DNA of 64,000 bases from Castor canadensis. Its lineage: Eukaryota > Chordata > Mammalia > Rodentia > Castoridae. The translations under genes and the position numbers were made by a program. The DNA is taken from NCBI RefSeq assembly GCF_047511655.1, contig NC_133397.1, positions 45,832,001 to 45,896,000 of the forward strand. Direction: 5' to 3'. Below the pieces are notes generated by a model. It saw only the letters and a program-made list of their open reading frames with translations. It made no database searches and was not told the origin of the DNA. Positions 20,885-34,479 of the stretch are shown here, one piece after another (position 1 is the stretch's first letter; every line of letters begins with the position of its first letter).

Positions 20885-22150
20885 TCACTTCAGGTTGCCA
20901 TAACACAATATTATGCTCTGATATAAACAGCAGAAATATATTTGTCACACTTCTGGAGTTGGAAGTCCAAGACTAGGATTGGTTGGATTCTGATAAGGGC
21001 TTGTCTTCCTGGCTTCCAGATAGGCATCTTATTCTGTGCTCACATGGCCTTTTCTAATTGTGTAAAGGAGGAGAGATTTTCTTTTCTGTTATTTAGACAT
21101 CATCTAAAAAACATATGGGTAAGACTCCAGGTAGGATTTATTCTGAGGTAAAATTCTTCTCTACCTATGATCCTACAAAACCAGACAAGTTATATGCTTC
21201 CCAAATACAATGGTGGGACATAGGATACACATTTCTTTTCCAACAGGGAGAAATTTGAAGGAAGAAAGTATAAAGGGTATTAAAGACAAATCCATTGTAT
21301 TTTAAGATTTAAAAACAATCCTCTTTGGTTTAGTACTCTGTCCTCCAAGCCAACTAGGGTAGCAATGTGACCCCACAGCTCTGGGTGAGGGTCCTGCCTT
21401 CTTAGCCCTGCCAGACCAGATCCTGCCCTCAAGACTCTAGAGGGCAGCTCCACCCTTAAGCACTTTTCTTAGAAATCTCCTTAGCTAAATATCCAGTTTC
21501 AATAATTACAAGTTCTACCTTTCACAAGCAGTGGAACACAGTTCAGCCAAGTGTTTTGCCACTTTATAACAAGGATTGCTTTCCCTCTAGTTGCTGGTAA
21601 AATGTTACTCTTTTTTGTCAGAGACCTATTAGAATTACATTTAGTATCCATATTTCTAGAGTATACTTCATAATTCTTCCAGCCTCTAGCAATGCATTTT
21701 CAAAGTTGCTTCTACATGTTTAAGCATTTGTTACATCAACTAGATTTATCATAAGGGATTATCTCATGTGATTATCGAGAGTAAGAAGTCCTAGATCTGT
21801 AGTAAGCAACCCAGAGACTCTGGAGATCTGCTGGTGTAGTTTTGGTCCTAAATTTGGCAAGCTTAAAATCCAAGAAGAACCAGTTTTTTACTTCAAGACC
21901 AAAGGCAATAAACTGGTCTAGCTCAAGCATTTAGGAAGAAGTTCTCTCTAGTCAGACTTTTATTCTATTCAGGTCTTCTTGATTGAATGAGACACATCCA
22001 CATAAAAGAAGATAATTTAAAAAGTCTGGATTCAACTGTCAATATGATCCAGGATCACCCTCACAGACACACCCAGATATGTGTTACCAAATGTCTGGGT
22101 ACTTCCTGAATCATTTAAATTGGTACAAACAATTAACCATTACAAATAGG
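20885..22150 (-). repeat. MaLR element fragment(s), antisense
   Basis: 20885-21060 ('gttgccataacacaatattatgctc', 'cagaaatatatttgtcacacttctggagttggaagtccaag', 'tgtgctcacatggcc') is an antisense MaLR LTR. 21300-21720 ('ggtttagtactctgtcctccaagcc', 'cagctctgggtgagggtcctgcc', 'caagactctagagggcagctccaccc', 'aaagttgcttctacatgttt') reads like antisense MaLR internal sequence. About 22020-22140 ('caccctcacagacacacccagatatgtg') is again LTR-like. Piece order suggests rearrangement or more than one element. Confidence 0.5.
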
Positions 22151-22594
22151 AAAGACAAAAGGAGAAATGAAATATCAAGAGAATTTATTTTCAATTCTAT
22201 AAAATCAGTAAAGAGCACACAAAAATTAAGGCAACTCGAGGGCTATAGGGAAAATATAACGTTTTGTGCAATGTCCTGAGAGAGTGTTGAGTATAAGGAA
22301 CCCGTCAGTGACAAGCCTAAGTTGAACTACAGTAGGAGAACCAAGGTAATAAATGCATAGCTTCTCTATCCTCCAGCATTCTGATTGGTATTAGCTGAAT
22401 CCAGGGGTTAAGGGACCTCACTGATATAGTCCAAGCAGGTTACTGGTTGAACTACAAAACTGGTTCTTTGCCTAGATAATTTTATCGTTACTTTTTTCCT
22501 AGATTTCAAAGGATAATATCACACCTTTGCATAGAGAAAACTGTTGAAAATGTGTATAATTAATTTTATGAAGCTATCATGATCTAATAATAAT

Positions 22595-22667
22595 CACCAA
22601 CCTCAGGTGAAATTAAAAAGAATTTGGTTGGTTTAATTTCACCAACCTCAGGTGAAATTAAAAAGAA
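22595..22667. repeat. 28-bp direct repeat with inverted partner
   Basis: 'caccaacctcaggtgaaatt...' occurs as two identical 28-base copies at 22595-22622 and 22640-22667, 17 bases apart. The spacer plus the start of copy 2 (about 22625-22643, ttggtttaatttcacc) is the reverse complement of part of the repeat (ggtgaaatta followed by aa), so the locus can form a hairpin. It is most simply a small templated duplication. Confidence 0.85.
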
Positions 22668-23044
22668 AAATGTAGGTGAATGTCACTTAATAATATAACC
22701 ATTTTAATTATTGATAAATAAAAATTGACTTATTTAAGAAAAATTAAACTTTTCATTTATTCATCAAGGCATAGTAGTGTTTGCCCTACTTGCAAGAATT
22801 ATAAAAATAATTTAAAAATCAATTGTTGTCAGAGATATCACATTGACAAATAAAGAAAAGTCACATGGTTATTTCCATATATGCAATGAAGTTCCTTAAA
22901 TAAATGTAAACAATGCTTTCTAGAAAATCACTTAGAATAACCAAAAGGCATACAGTCTGTAGGATGAATAAGATCTAACACTTAGCATCTGACTATAAGT
23001 TTTCTTATTAAAACTTGTGGGGAAAATAATGAAGCCTAAAACCC

Positions 23045-23136
23045 AGGGGGTAGTTGGGGGAGACAGAGGGGGTGAGGGAAGGGGGGAGAAATGACCCAAA
23101 CATTGTATGCACATATAAATAAAATAAAAAATTTTA
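23045..23136 (+). mobile_element. very short young L1 3' end
   Basis: Only the final ~90 bases of the young L1: a G-rich run, 'gggagaaatgacccaaacattgtatgcacatataaataa' and an A-rich tail. AAAACCC flanks both sides (23038-23044, 23137-23143), a probable 7-base target duplication. Confidence 0.7.
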
Positions 23137-23143
23137 AAAACCC

Positions 23144-25593
23144 CAAAATCATTACTCTAGTACCATTATGATGTCCCTGCTACCTTAGTTAGATGCCAGA
23201 CATGAAAGTAAAGAAAGCATTCTGGACATTCAAGATCTTATAACCACCAAGTGGCTCTCAGAATTCTTCACCCACAAAATCATGAAAAATCATAAAAACA
23301 GCTTTTTTTGTAAGCTACTAGACATGCATAGCTTGTCATTGTGACCAGATGTGAATGAAGAATAATAGGATTGGCTTCAGTAGAGGGTGGTGAGATCAAA
23401 ACAGAGAAAAAAAGGGGGAGAGGAGATGGCCAAGGAAGAAAAGGAAGGAGGAAAGAGAGGAGAAAGGACTTAATAACTCCATAACCTAATTTATATCCCC
23501 TATGTTATATCCCTCCTCTCTCTTATATCCCCAGATTTATCAGGCAAGATGCCTGATTCTTCTCTGTACTTCCCTCTTATTAGAGTCAATGAATGCCTTT
23601 TTGCTTAAATTAAGCTAAGCTAGATTTCCACAATGAAAAGTGCTGACTTAAAAACTTCCTCCAGGTAGATGTCCTGGTCTGGCTATATAAAAACTCTACA
23701 CAGCTGGATAACACTTGTTCATTAGCCTTAAACTAGTGATGTGGATTAAAGTGAATACTGGGAAGGTGAGGTTTGCTGTAGCCCACACAGCTTTGTTTTG
23801 TTTTCCTAGGGGAATGAATTAGGTGACCCAACTAGGTCAGAAAGGTTTATAATTAGTGGAAGAACAAACATAGAAAGAAATAAAAGGAAGTTTAATTTTA
23901 TTTCTTCTGAACTCAAGTATTGCCAGCCAAAAATATGTCACATAATCAATAACTATTATTTTAATTTTATTTCCTCTTTTAGAGGCATTATCATTCCTAC
24001 ATTAATTTTCAAAAATGAGATTTACAGAAAATTTTTGAGTTTGAGCTACAGAAGGAAAAAATTCTAATCATTTTGACCTAAGGAGACTGCCAGTGCTCCT
24101 TGTATAGATACAGCTTTCTCCAGTCATTTTCTAGATTTAAAAAAAATTGGCTTTGAACCCAACTCTCTTATTAATCACTTACACTTTCCAGGTTTTTGCA
24201 ATTCTGTCATGACAACTTATATAAGTGTATCTCATTAGTACTTGTACAAATTTGATGAAAAATAATTTATTGGACACAGTATTGTAAATAAAAAAGTATA
24301 TTGCATTATCATGAAAAAAATCAATAAACAGGCTCTAAACAGAGATGACTATAAAAGAGACAAAAGAAACAGAGAAATTGTGTTGTTGCTCAGTCATTTT
24401 GAAGCTATCTGGATGTCACTTCAATGGTAAGGAAAGAACATGGCACGTACATAGAGAGTATGATCAAATAGATCAGTTTAAAAACTTTCTCTTTTCATTC
24501 AACAACAAACCCATAAAATTTAAATGAGACTTTAACCAAGAATCTGTGTACTCCTAAAAATTAATACATATATAATTTATTTACAAAACACTCCAGATAA
24601 ATTTATATATCTCACAAAAATTTTCTAGCTTTCAAATGTATACGGCCCAGTTTGGAAGATACTAGAAAATAAGAGAGTTCTAAAATGGTGAGATGTCTTT
24701 AAAGTTTCAAATGCTGCAGATATTAACAAATAATAAAATAACCAAATTAAGGGTGGGAGGGAAGATTCTTCTAAAAATAGGAATTGATATAACAGATTAT
24801 GAATATTAGATATGACAGATATCGATGAAAAAGAAAGACATATATATGAAATCACAGTCTTTGTGCCTAAAAGCCAGTCATTTTTACCTACAGACTAGCA
24901 ATTAAATTTCATTTTAGTAAGACAATGTACACGTGCACACACACAAATATATATACATGCATTAAACATAATGTTTACAAAACTAACTGATTTTTAACTA
25001 TTTAAGTCTAATAATCTCCTTCTTGGATCCACATATCCTGGTTTGGCACATATGTAAAGCAGCTCTTTGGCCCTTGGCCAGAACCAATAGCAGGGTGGCC
25101 AAGGACTTGACAACATATCCTCAATTTGCTGTCTTCCCCTCCCTTTTTGCTCTTTTACTTCCATACCTGAATTTTTAGTATCACTTCCAAAATGAACCAC
25201 TTGAAAATAAATCTTTATTTCAGTATCTGATTTTGAAGACTCCAAGCCAAATGATGTGATAAGAATATTTTTTCTTCAGAATTGCTGACACTTGATAATT
25301 TTCTAGGTGTACAATAGTACATTTATTCTGATTTTCACTATATACAATTTTTAACTGCAAAGTAATTCATAAATATTTTTATAAGTTAAAAATATTGAAA
25401 AAGTTAACACTCTCTCCACTTTTATTTCTTCTTCATTGAGGTGATCTTATTTCTCCAAGTTATATTAAATATTCTCACACATCTTATTCTATGCTCATAA
25501 AAATATACATAATGTATAATCTTATAAAACAGACTAGACTTCTTTCTTTTTAACATTTGCTTTCTTCTTTCTATTCATTAATAGGTAAAAATC
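23144..25593. other. mostly unique stretch, no gene seen
   Basis: Contains a purine-rich tract (23400-23465) and a short AC run near 24937, but no coding domain, RNA gene or named repeat. Confidence 0.4.
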
Positions 25594-25682
25594 AGGACTG
25601 GTGGAGTGGCTCAAGTGGTTGAATGTCTACCCAGCAAGTGTAAAGTCCTAAGTTCAAAGCCCAGTACCACTCAAAAATAAAC
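25594..25682 (+). repeat. tRNA-derived ID-like SINE
   Basis: 'ggactggtggagtggctcaagtggttgaatg' is the A-box side and 'agttcaaagcccagtacc' the B-box side, followed by an A-rich tail (aaaaataaacaaac). It belongs to the same family as the copies at 35475 and 27865. Confidence 0.85.
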
Positions 25683-27850
25683 AAACACTCTTATGGTGGA
25701 TTTTACTCACTGAAGTAGTAATTCTTCAGTGAATTACTACTTCATATCCATGCCATTTATTTATTGAAATTTAAAAATATTTTTGTACAGTTCTTTATAG
25801 ATTCTTATCTTTCTCCACTTTATGTCACAGGGAAAGTTGATATAAAGAATATGAAAATTCTTATCAGCAGGTATAAAGAAAGCTATAAATGAAAAACAGA
25901 AATATCACCATGATTTATTAATGAACTGCTACACTTTAGGGAGTGCTTTGCGGTGAGAGCTATTCCATGGTGAGATGTAGGACACTGAGGACTAAATGCT
26001 TCTCTCAAAAGGAGAAATTCCATCAAAACAACAAAAAGTTGCTATGCTTCTACGATCACAATACAAATCATTTGCATAAAAGGAATATGATGAGAATTTT
26101 CTCCAGCATATTGTAAGATACAAAGTGAAGCAAAGGAAGTTTGCTTTATTCTCATTAAATCAAAAAGAAATGATTCATCTCCATGAATGCAAATGAAAGC
26201 TTTCCAAATGGTGTGGTCATAACATGGTAATTAAATGCCCGAGTGCCAGCCAAATCCTTTTATTTTTCTAAATTATAATAATTACAATTGACCATTAGTG
26301 ATAATTATAGTGATCAGAGAGTAAAATTCCAATTTTTCATTCTCTTTCTGTAATAAATGCATATCTTCCTTCCAATGAAACAACCAAGTTTTCTTTTCTT
26401 TAACCAAATCCTTTCTGCTCTTCTGTCTCATCCCCACCCACACCAAAGAGCTCTCTCTCCTCACCTCCTTTATTTTTGTTTACCTCATATTAATAGTTGC
26501 TGTTTTGGATTTCCTCCAGGGGCTATTCAGAGGGTGGATGGTTATATAAGCATTCTATTAAAGTGGAATTAAGAGATTAAATATGCAAATTATTGTTTCA
26601 AAGGAGTTTTTTATATTCTGAGGGAGTGAGTCATTTCATATCTTATTATCCCAGTAATCAAAGTGGGAGCAAGTAACCAAAGGTCCTAACAAGTCCATTC
26701 AGGACAGAATACAAGTTAAAAATGGAATGACTAGCTAAGGCTTTAAATTTTGTACTAACACTTTTTTTCTTACCCACATGAAGGTTCTAAACTGGATGGC
26801 ACACATAGTAGGCTTTGTTGTGCTACTTTAGAAGAATTCCCTACAAACCAGATTTTTAGCACTTCTTTCCTTTTGTAAAAAAGGCTTTCCAAGTGCCTTT
26901 CTTGGAGATGAAAATGCCTCTAAATTAAGCTGCCATTGATCATTAATGGGATAAGTTTATTAACTTGCTTCTTTCTAGGAATTTTAACTCAGAGACCCAA
27001 TGTTTAGGGAGTTCTGGAGGTCATTGTGACAATCCAAATAAAAGTTTTAATACATAGAAACTTTGGCCCTATAATAATCACTATAAAAAGGCATAAATGA
27101 CTTAGAATTTATTACAGTTTATTTCAACTTTAAAAAATCTTAATCAACCTGTCTATTGATTAATCACCATATAAACTGTGATACAAACATGCTGTGGAAA
27201 AACATTCAGATGTTATCAAATGATTACATGAAAAAATATACATGCACACAATTATTGGCATAAGAAAGCACCAGGACATATGATTCCACTTTGGATAACT
27301 TAAAGTGTATGAACATAGAAAGAGAATGGAAAGAATCTTAATCAAATGTTAGTTGATACTTTATGTGTCAGAATATCAGGTAAATTTTGCCTTTCACACT
27401 TTTATATACCCTTTCTATCCTGATTCTAAGTCACATGTCTGTTACCATTTATCATCACATGTTGAATGATGTTTTTCTTATTGTGGAGTTAAGAGGAAAG
27501 CAATACAGATATTTGGAAATTTTTTAAATGTGCCATAGCTACTTCTCCCATTTACATTGTCTGCCCATTTCTTCTAAGGATTTACATTTGTCATTCCTGG
27601 AAATGATACTACAGACATAGGTACAAATTTTTGCTCTGCTTTTTATTTTTTTATTAGATGTTGAATCCTCCACTGACTTTAATTTCTTTGTCTACAAAAT
27701 AAGAATCACAATGCCTACTTCCCACCTTTTTATGGAAATAAAATAAGAAAATAGTGAGGCAATATTAGAAGAATTAATATTACTACTATAGAATATTCCC
27801 TCCACAAAGTAAAAATATCAAGTGCTTTCTAACTATGGTTCCCATGACTC
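25683..27850. other. unique stretch, possible conserved noncoding DNA
   Basis: No genes. The part at about 26150-26330 is dense in homeodomain-like TAAT/ATTA cores ('aattataataattacaattgacc', 'tagtgataattatagtgatc') and is not repeat-like. It is a candidate enhancer only by composition. Confidence 0.25.
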
Positions 27851-27864
27851 TAGTATTTCCTTTC

Positions 27865-27950
27865 TTTTTTTTTTTTATGGTACTGGGGTTTGAACTCAGG
27901 GCCTTTCACTTGCTGGGCAGGTGCTCTACTACCTAAGCCATGCCTCCATT
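27865..27950 (-). repeat. ID-like SINE with target-site duplication
   Basis: Antisense SINE: poly-T, 'ggtactggggtttgaactcaggg' (B-box side), 'ctgggcaggtgctctactacctaagcc' (A-box side). The 14-base duplication tagtatttcctttc lies at 27851-27864 and 27951-27964 without mismatch, so the insertion is fairly recent. Confidence 0.92.
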
Positions 27951-28227
27951 TAGTATTTCCTTTCAAGTCCCAGAGATAATTATGGAGTTCTGCTTATGAT
28001 TCCCTAAACATACTCTGGTTTTTTGGATAACATATTCAAGTCCTAACTTTACTTAGAACTTTAGTCCTAAGTAAAGACTACTTAATGGCTTGCTACTTAC
28101 ATAAGTATCATCCAAGTATTATGATTAAAAAACTACTATTACAAAATGTCCTATATATTGGCAATTCTCTAACAAATATGGTTAAATGCAATTGTGAATT
28201 TTTTTAAAAAATAAAATGTACCAATGT

Positions 28228-28300
28228 TAGGACTCTAGCTCAGTGGTAGTCTTTACCAAGGATGTGCAAAGCCCCAGTACTATATATTTTTTTTAAATGT
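28228..28300 (+). repeat. degenerate ID-like SINE
   Basis: 'ggactctagctcagtggtagtctttaccaaggatgtgcaaagccccagtac' retains the A box (tagctcagtggtag) but is shortened in the B-box part. Confidence 0.6.
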
Positions 28301-28534
28301 GCCAATAATCCAAGATTAAAATATCATTAAAATTTCTTCTATATCCTCATTCAGTGACAACACAAAATTACCCAATTACCTATTTACCCTGCTTTTTCAA
28401 AATGAAAGACTGAATATTAAGCTAACTCAAAGCCACAAGAAAATGAACAAGGACCCCAGATAGCTTATAAAAATAACTTCTGTCATTACTATAAATCTCT
28501 ACTTTTTTGTTACCATAAAAATATTAGCTTATGA

Positions 28535-28680
28535 GGAAAGAGGGGATAAAGGAGAGCAGTGGAGGGGATGAATTCAAGTATGATATATTTGATACATTGT
28601 AAGAACTATTGCAAATGCCACAATGTACCCCCACCCAGCACAATAATAAAAAATAAAAATAAAATAAATAAGTAACAAAA
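28535..28680 (+). repeat. 5'-truncated L1 3' end (older subfamily)
   Basis: 'ggggataaaggagagcagtggagg', 'caagtatgatatatttgatacattgtaaga', 'tgccacaatgtacccccacccagcacaataataaa' and an A-rich tail. The same tail occurs at 49975-50130 (plus) and, reversed, at the left end of the older L1 at 6651, so it is an L1 3' UTR subfamily distinct from the youngest one. Confidence 0.7.
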
Positions 28681-29464
28681 AGTAAAAATTGCAAATAAAA
28701 GTAGGAATTATTACCTGAATGCAACACACATAAAAACCCACTGTACATTAAAGCTTTTGCCTTAATTCAGTAGACACTATTTAGTTTCCTTGCCTTAAAG
28801 CAATTGTATTCTCCAATTAAATTAGTCAATTTATGTAGACTTGATCTTGAATTGGGATTATCTTGAAATCTGATGTTAAATAAAGTAAATCCCTTTTGCT
28901 AAGGAAAATGTTCAACGTGTTTCTACTTTTCAATTAACAAATTATGAAATAGTGTTATTCTTTCTATCTCATATTGCCATGTCTTGGTATAACACTCTTA
29001 ATCCAGCAATAGTATCCTTGCTTAATGAAAAGGAATTTCATGGTTATGTTTTTATAAAATAAGAATTGACTATGCTCAGAACAAATATTTTGATCACTTT
29101 AGTACCAAATCCTGACCTAATATTATTTATTAATGAGTTTACTTAAACATAAAGTAAGAATAAAGGCTTGTTAAACAATAAGTAGTCTATTTTCTCTTTT
29201 AGGATATAGCCCCTGACCAGAAACTAAATTTTGCAAATAACCAGATTCATGTTCTCTCTATGGTAATGTGACTGATAAAATTTAAAAACTAGGTATATAT
29301 AGTGATATCTGATATGCTTTCAGGAAAATTCACTGAGTGTAAGTGCTGCAGGAAGAAAGAGTTTCTTGACCTGTTATTCCCCATAAAAATTACCAGCAAA
29401 TTTATAAACTACTTTCTGTCTTGATGCCTACATTGAATGCTGTTATAAAGACTGAAACTTCCAA
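28681..29464. other. unique stretch, no gene seen
   Basis: Nothing recognised. Confidence 0.4.
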
Positions 29465-29815
29465 TAGAAGATTGAGAGAGACTTATTTTAGGAATTGGCT
29501 CACATGATTGTGAAGGCTGGCAAGTATAAAATTTGCAGGATAGACCAGCAGGCTGGAAATCTAAGATGAGTTGATGTTTCAGCTCAAGTGTGAAGTAAGT
29601 GGGCTGGCAGAATTCCCTCCTTCTCAGAAAAGGGCAGTGTTCTTAAGGACTTCAGCTGATTGGATGAGGCTCCACATCATGGGGTGAAATCTTCCTTACT
29701 CAAAGTCTACCAACTTAAATGTTAATCTTATCTTTTAAAAATATCTTCACAGGAAGATCCAGACAATTTTGATCAAATAGCTGGGTACCATGACCTAGCA
29801 AAGTTAGCATAAAAA
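29465..29815 (-). repeat. MaLR-like LTR fragment, antisense
   Basis: 'gacttattttaggaattggctcacatgattgtgaaggctggcaagt', 'cagcaggctggaaatctaagatgag' and 'catcatggggtgaaatcttccttactcaaagtctacc' have the antisense wording of eutherian LTR relics (LTR A/T-rich polyadenylation side at left). The subfamily is not resolved. Confidence 0.45.
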
Positions 29816-29949
29816 ATTTACCATCACAAGTACTCTTTCAGAATTACTACAGAAAGAGATTTAAAGCAACAGAGAAATACTTTAGCAATATTGTACTATG
29901 GAAATACTTTGTGTGATGACCATGCTAGAAACATTACTTTAACATAAGT

Positions 29950-30215
29950 CCACTTGTCTTGCTATAACAGAATCACACACCAGGTAATTTACAATGAACA
30001 ATAATTTATATTCTCATGGTTTAAGGGGCTGGCAAGTCTAAGATCAAGGCATCAGCATTTGGTATGTTGTCAGGGCCATTTTGCTGCACTGTCACAGGGC
30101 AGAAGTCAAAAGGGAGAGAGAGAAAAGGCAGTACGAAATCCCTTTTATAAAGCCTTTAATTGCATTCACAATGAAGGAGCCCTCATAATCACTCCTTAAA
30201 GGCTTCACCTCTTCA
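29950..30215 (-). repeat. MaLR LTR, antisense
   Basis: 'cttgtcttgctataacagaatcacacaccaggtaatttacaatgaacaataatttatattctcatggtttaaggggctggcaag', then 'gccctcataatcactccttaaaggcttcacctcttcatac': antisense MST/MLT-type LTR, from its 3' end inward. Confidence 0.6.
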
Positions 30216-31837
30216 TACTTCCCCAAGTTCTGGAGAAAAATGGGGGATAATATAATGATAAAAATAGAGGACAAGATCTGACAAAACCAAAATAAATGCA
30301 TGATGGCACCAGATAAAACTTTAAAAGAATTTATCATGATACTAATGAAATAATTCATCACCTCAGGGACAAAAATGTCCAGAATAGTAAACACTAATTC
30401 AACTTAATGGGAAAACACTAGTGCATCTTCTTTGGAGTCTTTGACAAAACAATGAAATCAAAGTAACAGGTAATATTATTTAGGTTTTAGGGAAGCACTT
30501 AAAAAACCGAATGTTCTCTAAATCCTGAGCTAGAAAACACCATATTCTTGAAACTCTTAGAAGTTGGTGCCAGGAAGTAGTTCATCTCCCCTAATATGCT
30601 GTTATATTTTACCTTTGCATTACTGAAACACAGGGCTCGTAATGTGATTTTGGAACTAAATCCTGCACCTGCAATGGTCACATAATCTTTTGATTTCATT
30701 ATATCATATCTTCTTTAAATGGATTTTAATCTTTAATTTGCACAGATGTATATCATATTTAGAAAGTGTCACAATAGTGAAAAGAGAATACTAGTGTAGA
30801 GCTAGACCAGCATGGGTTCAAATTCTACTATTCTCTAGTAGTATGAACTAGGTAAAGTTACCTTCTAACTTTCTGAGCCTCTTTATTGATCACCAGTAAT
30901 ATTTTAAATATTTCAGAACATTTATATGAGAAATAAACTTTATAAAGAATGTGTTCGGAAAGAAAAGAATGTGTTCAATATAGTGCTTGAGACATCATAA
31001 CAATAAAACAAGTATAATTGGCTTCTTACAGTTTCCCTTGTCAATCCTTAATGATAAGTCGACTTGAATATTTTAGGAATGCTAGAAGGGGATACACAAT
31101 GAATTTTGAAGGTAATGCATATAACCTCTTAAACAGAAAATGTTGATAGAAAATATAAATGTAGAAAGACAATATAGTAATATTAGCTTTAAAATGCCAA
31201 AGGTTAAAAATAAAATTATAGATATTAATTTCACAAAGATTGTAGGTTGAAAATATAGTTTTTCTATTTTTATTTGCACATATTTATTATATAAAATAAT
31301 GGATTTTGTTATGACATTTCATACCTGTATATAATGTACTTTCATCATATTCATCTCCCATTATCCTCTCTTGCCCCTTCTCCCACTAGCCCCACTAGCC
31401 CCCTTCTTCTCTCCATATAAATAACATTTAAATTTTTTTAATGTTGAAGAGGTGTTTAGAACTGACACAGCTGGAGGATTGTTTTTGGAAGGATGGTCAG
31501 CTCTCTATGAAAAGGATTTAACAAAAAGGACCAAGTTTTTAGCTTTCTATTTTAGAATAATTTCAAACTTAAATAGAAGTTGCAGAATAATTCATAAGTA
31601 TCTTTGTATCCTTTGCCATTATTTTAAACATGTTTCTATATTAAGTTTTTCTCTTTGTCTCCCCCCTTTAAGATTTTTTTAATGAATTATTTGAGAATAA
31701 ATTGCAGACCAGTTCCAGTTTACTTCTAAATGTTTCAGTGTAAATTTCCTAATAACAAGGGCATTCTTTTACATAATTATAATAGAATTGTCAAAGTCAG
31801 GAAAATAACTTTGTTATAATATACTATATTATACAGA
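30216..31837. other. mostly unique stretch
   Basis: No gene seen. The part at about 31290-31415 ('ttatgacatttcatacctgtatataatgtactttcatcatattcatctcccatta...') looks like an antisense L1 3' UTR fragment, at low confidence. Confidence 0.35.
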
Positions 31838-31896
31838 ACAGGATAGAATAGAATAGCATAGCATAGCATAGCATAGAATAGAATAGAATAGAATAT
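31838..31896. repeat. pentanucleotide microsatellite (AATAG / CATAG)n
   Basis: A tract of 5-base units in three blocks: GAATA units, four GCATA units, then GAATA units again. The central variant block shows a point change that spread by slippage. Confidence 0.9.
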
Positions 31897-32459
31897 CTAT
31901 AGGCCTTCCTCAGGGTCCACCATTTATTCCAATAAGGAATAGGCAATCCTGGATCATTCCAAGATCTATCCCTCTAGTCTTCGTTAGTTTCTAAATGACC
32001 TCTGCATTTATTGGTCTCTAAGTTCAGATCATTTTCTTTTGAAGAATGTCTCTCAATTTGAGCTTCCCTGTTGGTTCCTCACAGTCAGATGAGAAGATGA
32101 CCCAGGTTTGTTAATCTGCCATGCTAAAGGAGGCACATATACACTCTAGACTAGCTACTAATAATAAATATTTTATTTTGCTTAAAAAAATATACTATGG
32201 GATTAAAACATGAGTGTTTATAGTTTGGAAAAGGCAAGCAGACTAGGCAGATGATTTAAATTCATTTCGTCCTGCTCATGATTGGCTTAAGAGATGCAGA
32301 AGAGATAATGACCCTGTAGTTGGGCCTAGAATTATGACATAAATGAGGAAGAAATGAATTAAATAGATGACTATAAATGTGCACAAAGACATTAGTGATT
32401 TTCTTCAGTAATCTTTTATATTTTTTAATATGCAAAGCATTTATTACTAAGGTCTAGTC

Positions 32460-32720
32460 TAGTCTTGTCTACATGTGTCTCTTTTACCTTGGTTGAGTAC
32501 ACAGCCTACACCACTCAATAGCCCAGCATCCTGTGAGCTGGAAATTGATTTATGAGACGTCAGATTTGGAGCTATTACTTTCACCTCCACTTGCTGGGCT
32601 TCCTATGGCTTCAGAAGCATTACCATGTGGAAACCTGCTTTCCAGGAAGCCCTTCCTTTAGGGAGCAATTAGTCTCAGCTGTTCTCCATTCACAGCAGTT
32701 TGGGACCTACTGGAGATAAG
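32460..32720. other. GC-richer non-repeat block, possible conserved element
   Basis: A balanced-composition block in an AT-rich surround, with 'gagacgtcag' (CRE-like core) and 'ttccaggaagcccttcctttaggg'. No open frame of note and no repeat recognised. Confidence 0.2.
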
Positions 32721-34479
32721 AGTTTAGAGACATAATGTCTTTAATGTGACCAACTTTTTGCAATAAGAGTTGAAAATAGGGCTATAATAAGGATCCCCTT
32801 GTGCACTAAAAGCTTGGAGAATGTAGAAAATATGTACAGCCTGCAATATTTTAAAAAAACAAAACAGTTGCATTTTTCAAGAACTATATGAAGAAATTTA
32901 AAAAAGAACATATTCCCAGCTGAGGCAATCGTCACATTTTATGGATATTCAGTCTAAAGCATTTAAATTTAACAATTAAAAAGACACCAGGGAAGAAGGT
33001 AATGTTCCATTTTGGTACTTTAAACCTGTTGTTTATATTTCACAGAGTCAGTTCTCAAAATTTTCAGCTGCTTTTGCTTAAAACCAGAGATGCAAATATT
33101 TGAGATCTGGAACAAGATTATGAATCCAGACAAATATTCAAATTACTTTCAAGAAACAGGAGAATTCTTAAAATGCCAGTGAACTAAGATGGAAAAAAAT
33201 CATCATAAACAATGATTCACACCATGAAACATGACAATTTACAAGAAAACACAATATCACCAAAATGGAAACTTGAAGTTTCTATGCTTTAAAACAGTAA
33301 TTTGAAATTCAACTTTCAAAAGAATGTAAAAATAATACCTACCTGTATTTCCTTGAAGTATATTCTTGTCACTAGTCCTACCAAATACCAGAAATATATA
33401 ATATGAACATTTTCTGTTATAGATTATTGGGCCCAAACACAGAATATTTATTTAATAATAATAATAAATTTATGAAAGATACAAAATGAAAATCTAGGTA
33501 TCCACTCTCTCCAGTAGAATAGCATTTTTTCTTTTTAGAATATCCAGTGTGCCATTACTCTCAGTGTCTCCTAGGCATATGACCTTGCTGTAGATAAATA
33601 AATTAATCCGGCAAGATCCAAGCCCATTTACTGATAAACTACAAAAGAAAAGAAACAAGTACATAAAACTCTGCTCTGTATTTATATGTAGTCTTGGTCT
33701 GTTTCCACATTCTCTGTTTACCATATGTACCTATCAACTAAATGAAAGCAAATATTGAAAAATAGGAATAAGATAAAATCTTTAGACAGAAGTAATATTA
33801 GCTAAATATTAACTTTGGCTGTATGTGTTCTAATACTGGATAAATACAGAGAAGAATTAGTTTAAACACGTGATAGCTACGTCTAGTAAGGAGTAGCCAT
33901 AAAAGCCACTCATACAAATACTTAAGTGGTTCACACTACCACTCACTGTAATTGAGACTAGAGATACAGCAATGAGCCAAACAGCAAAGTTCTCACTTTT
34001 CATTTATCTTCAATATAATAATAAAATCTATAAAAAAAAAAAAAAACAGGATAACATGAGAGCTGGTGACCAGGAAGAATAAGCAGTGTTTTGGTAGTCA
34101 AGAGGGTGATATTTAAGCTAAAATCTAATTAAGAAGCTCCAGCCATGAAATGACCAAAGAGCAGAGCACTGCTGGTATAAAGAAAAGTAGATACCAAGAC
34201 TTACTGGTTGGAGGAAGAGAAAGAAGAACACCATGGTTTAGTTCAGTGAACACATTCCCCTACACTCATTGGTGTGTACCTTCTGCCATTCCAATTGAAG
34301 CAATCAGAACAGCCCCATCAGTTGTTCATAGACATAACTCACTCTGAGGATTTGTCCCCCTGGAGTTCAACATGGATCTGGAATGGGAAAAACGCTCTAG
34401 AGAAGGCTTACTTGATAGCCATGGTCCTTGTTGTTAAAACTCTGCTTAGTTCTTCTATAGAGAGTTTAGGGGTTGTCTT

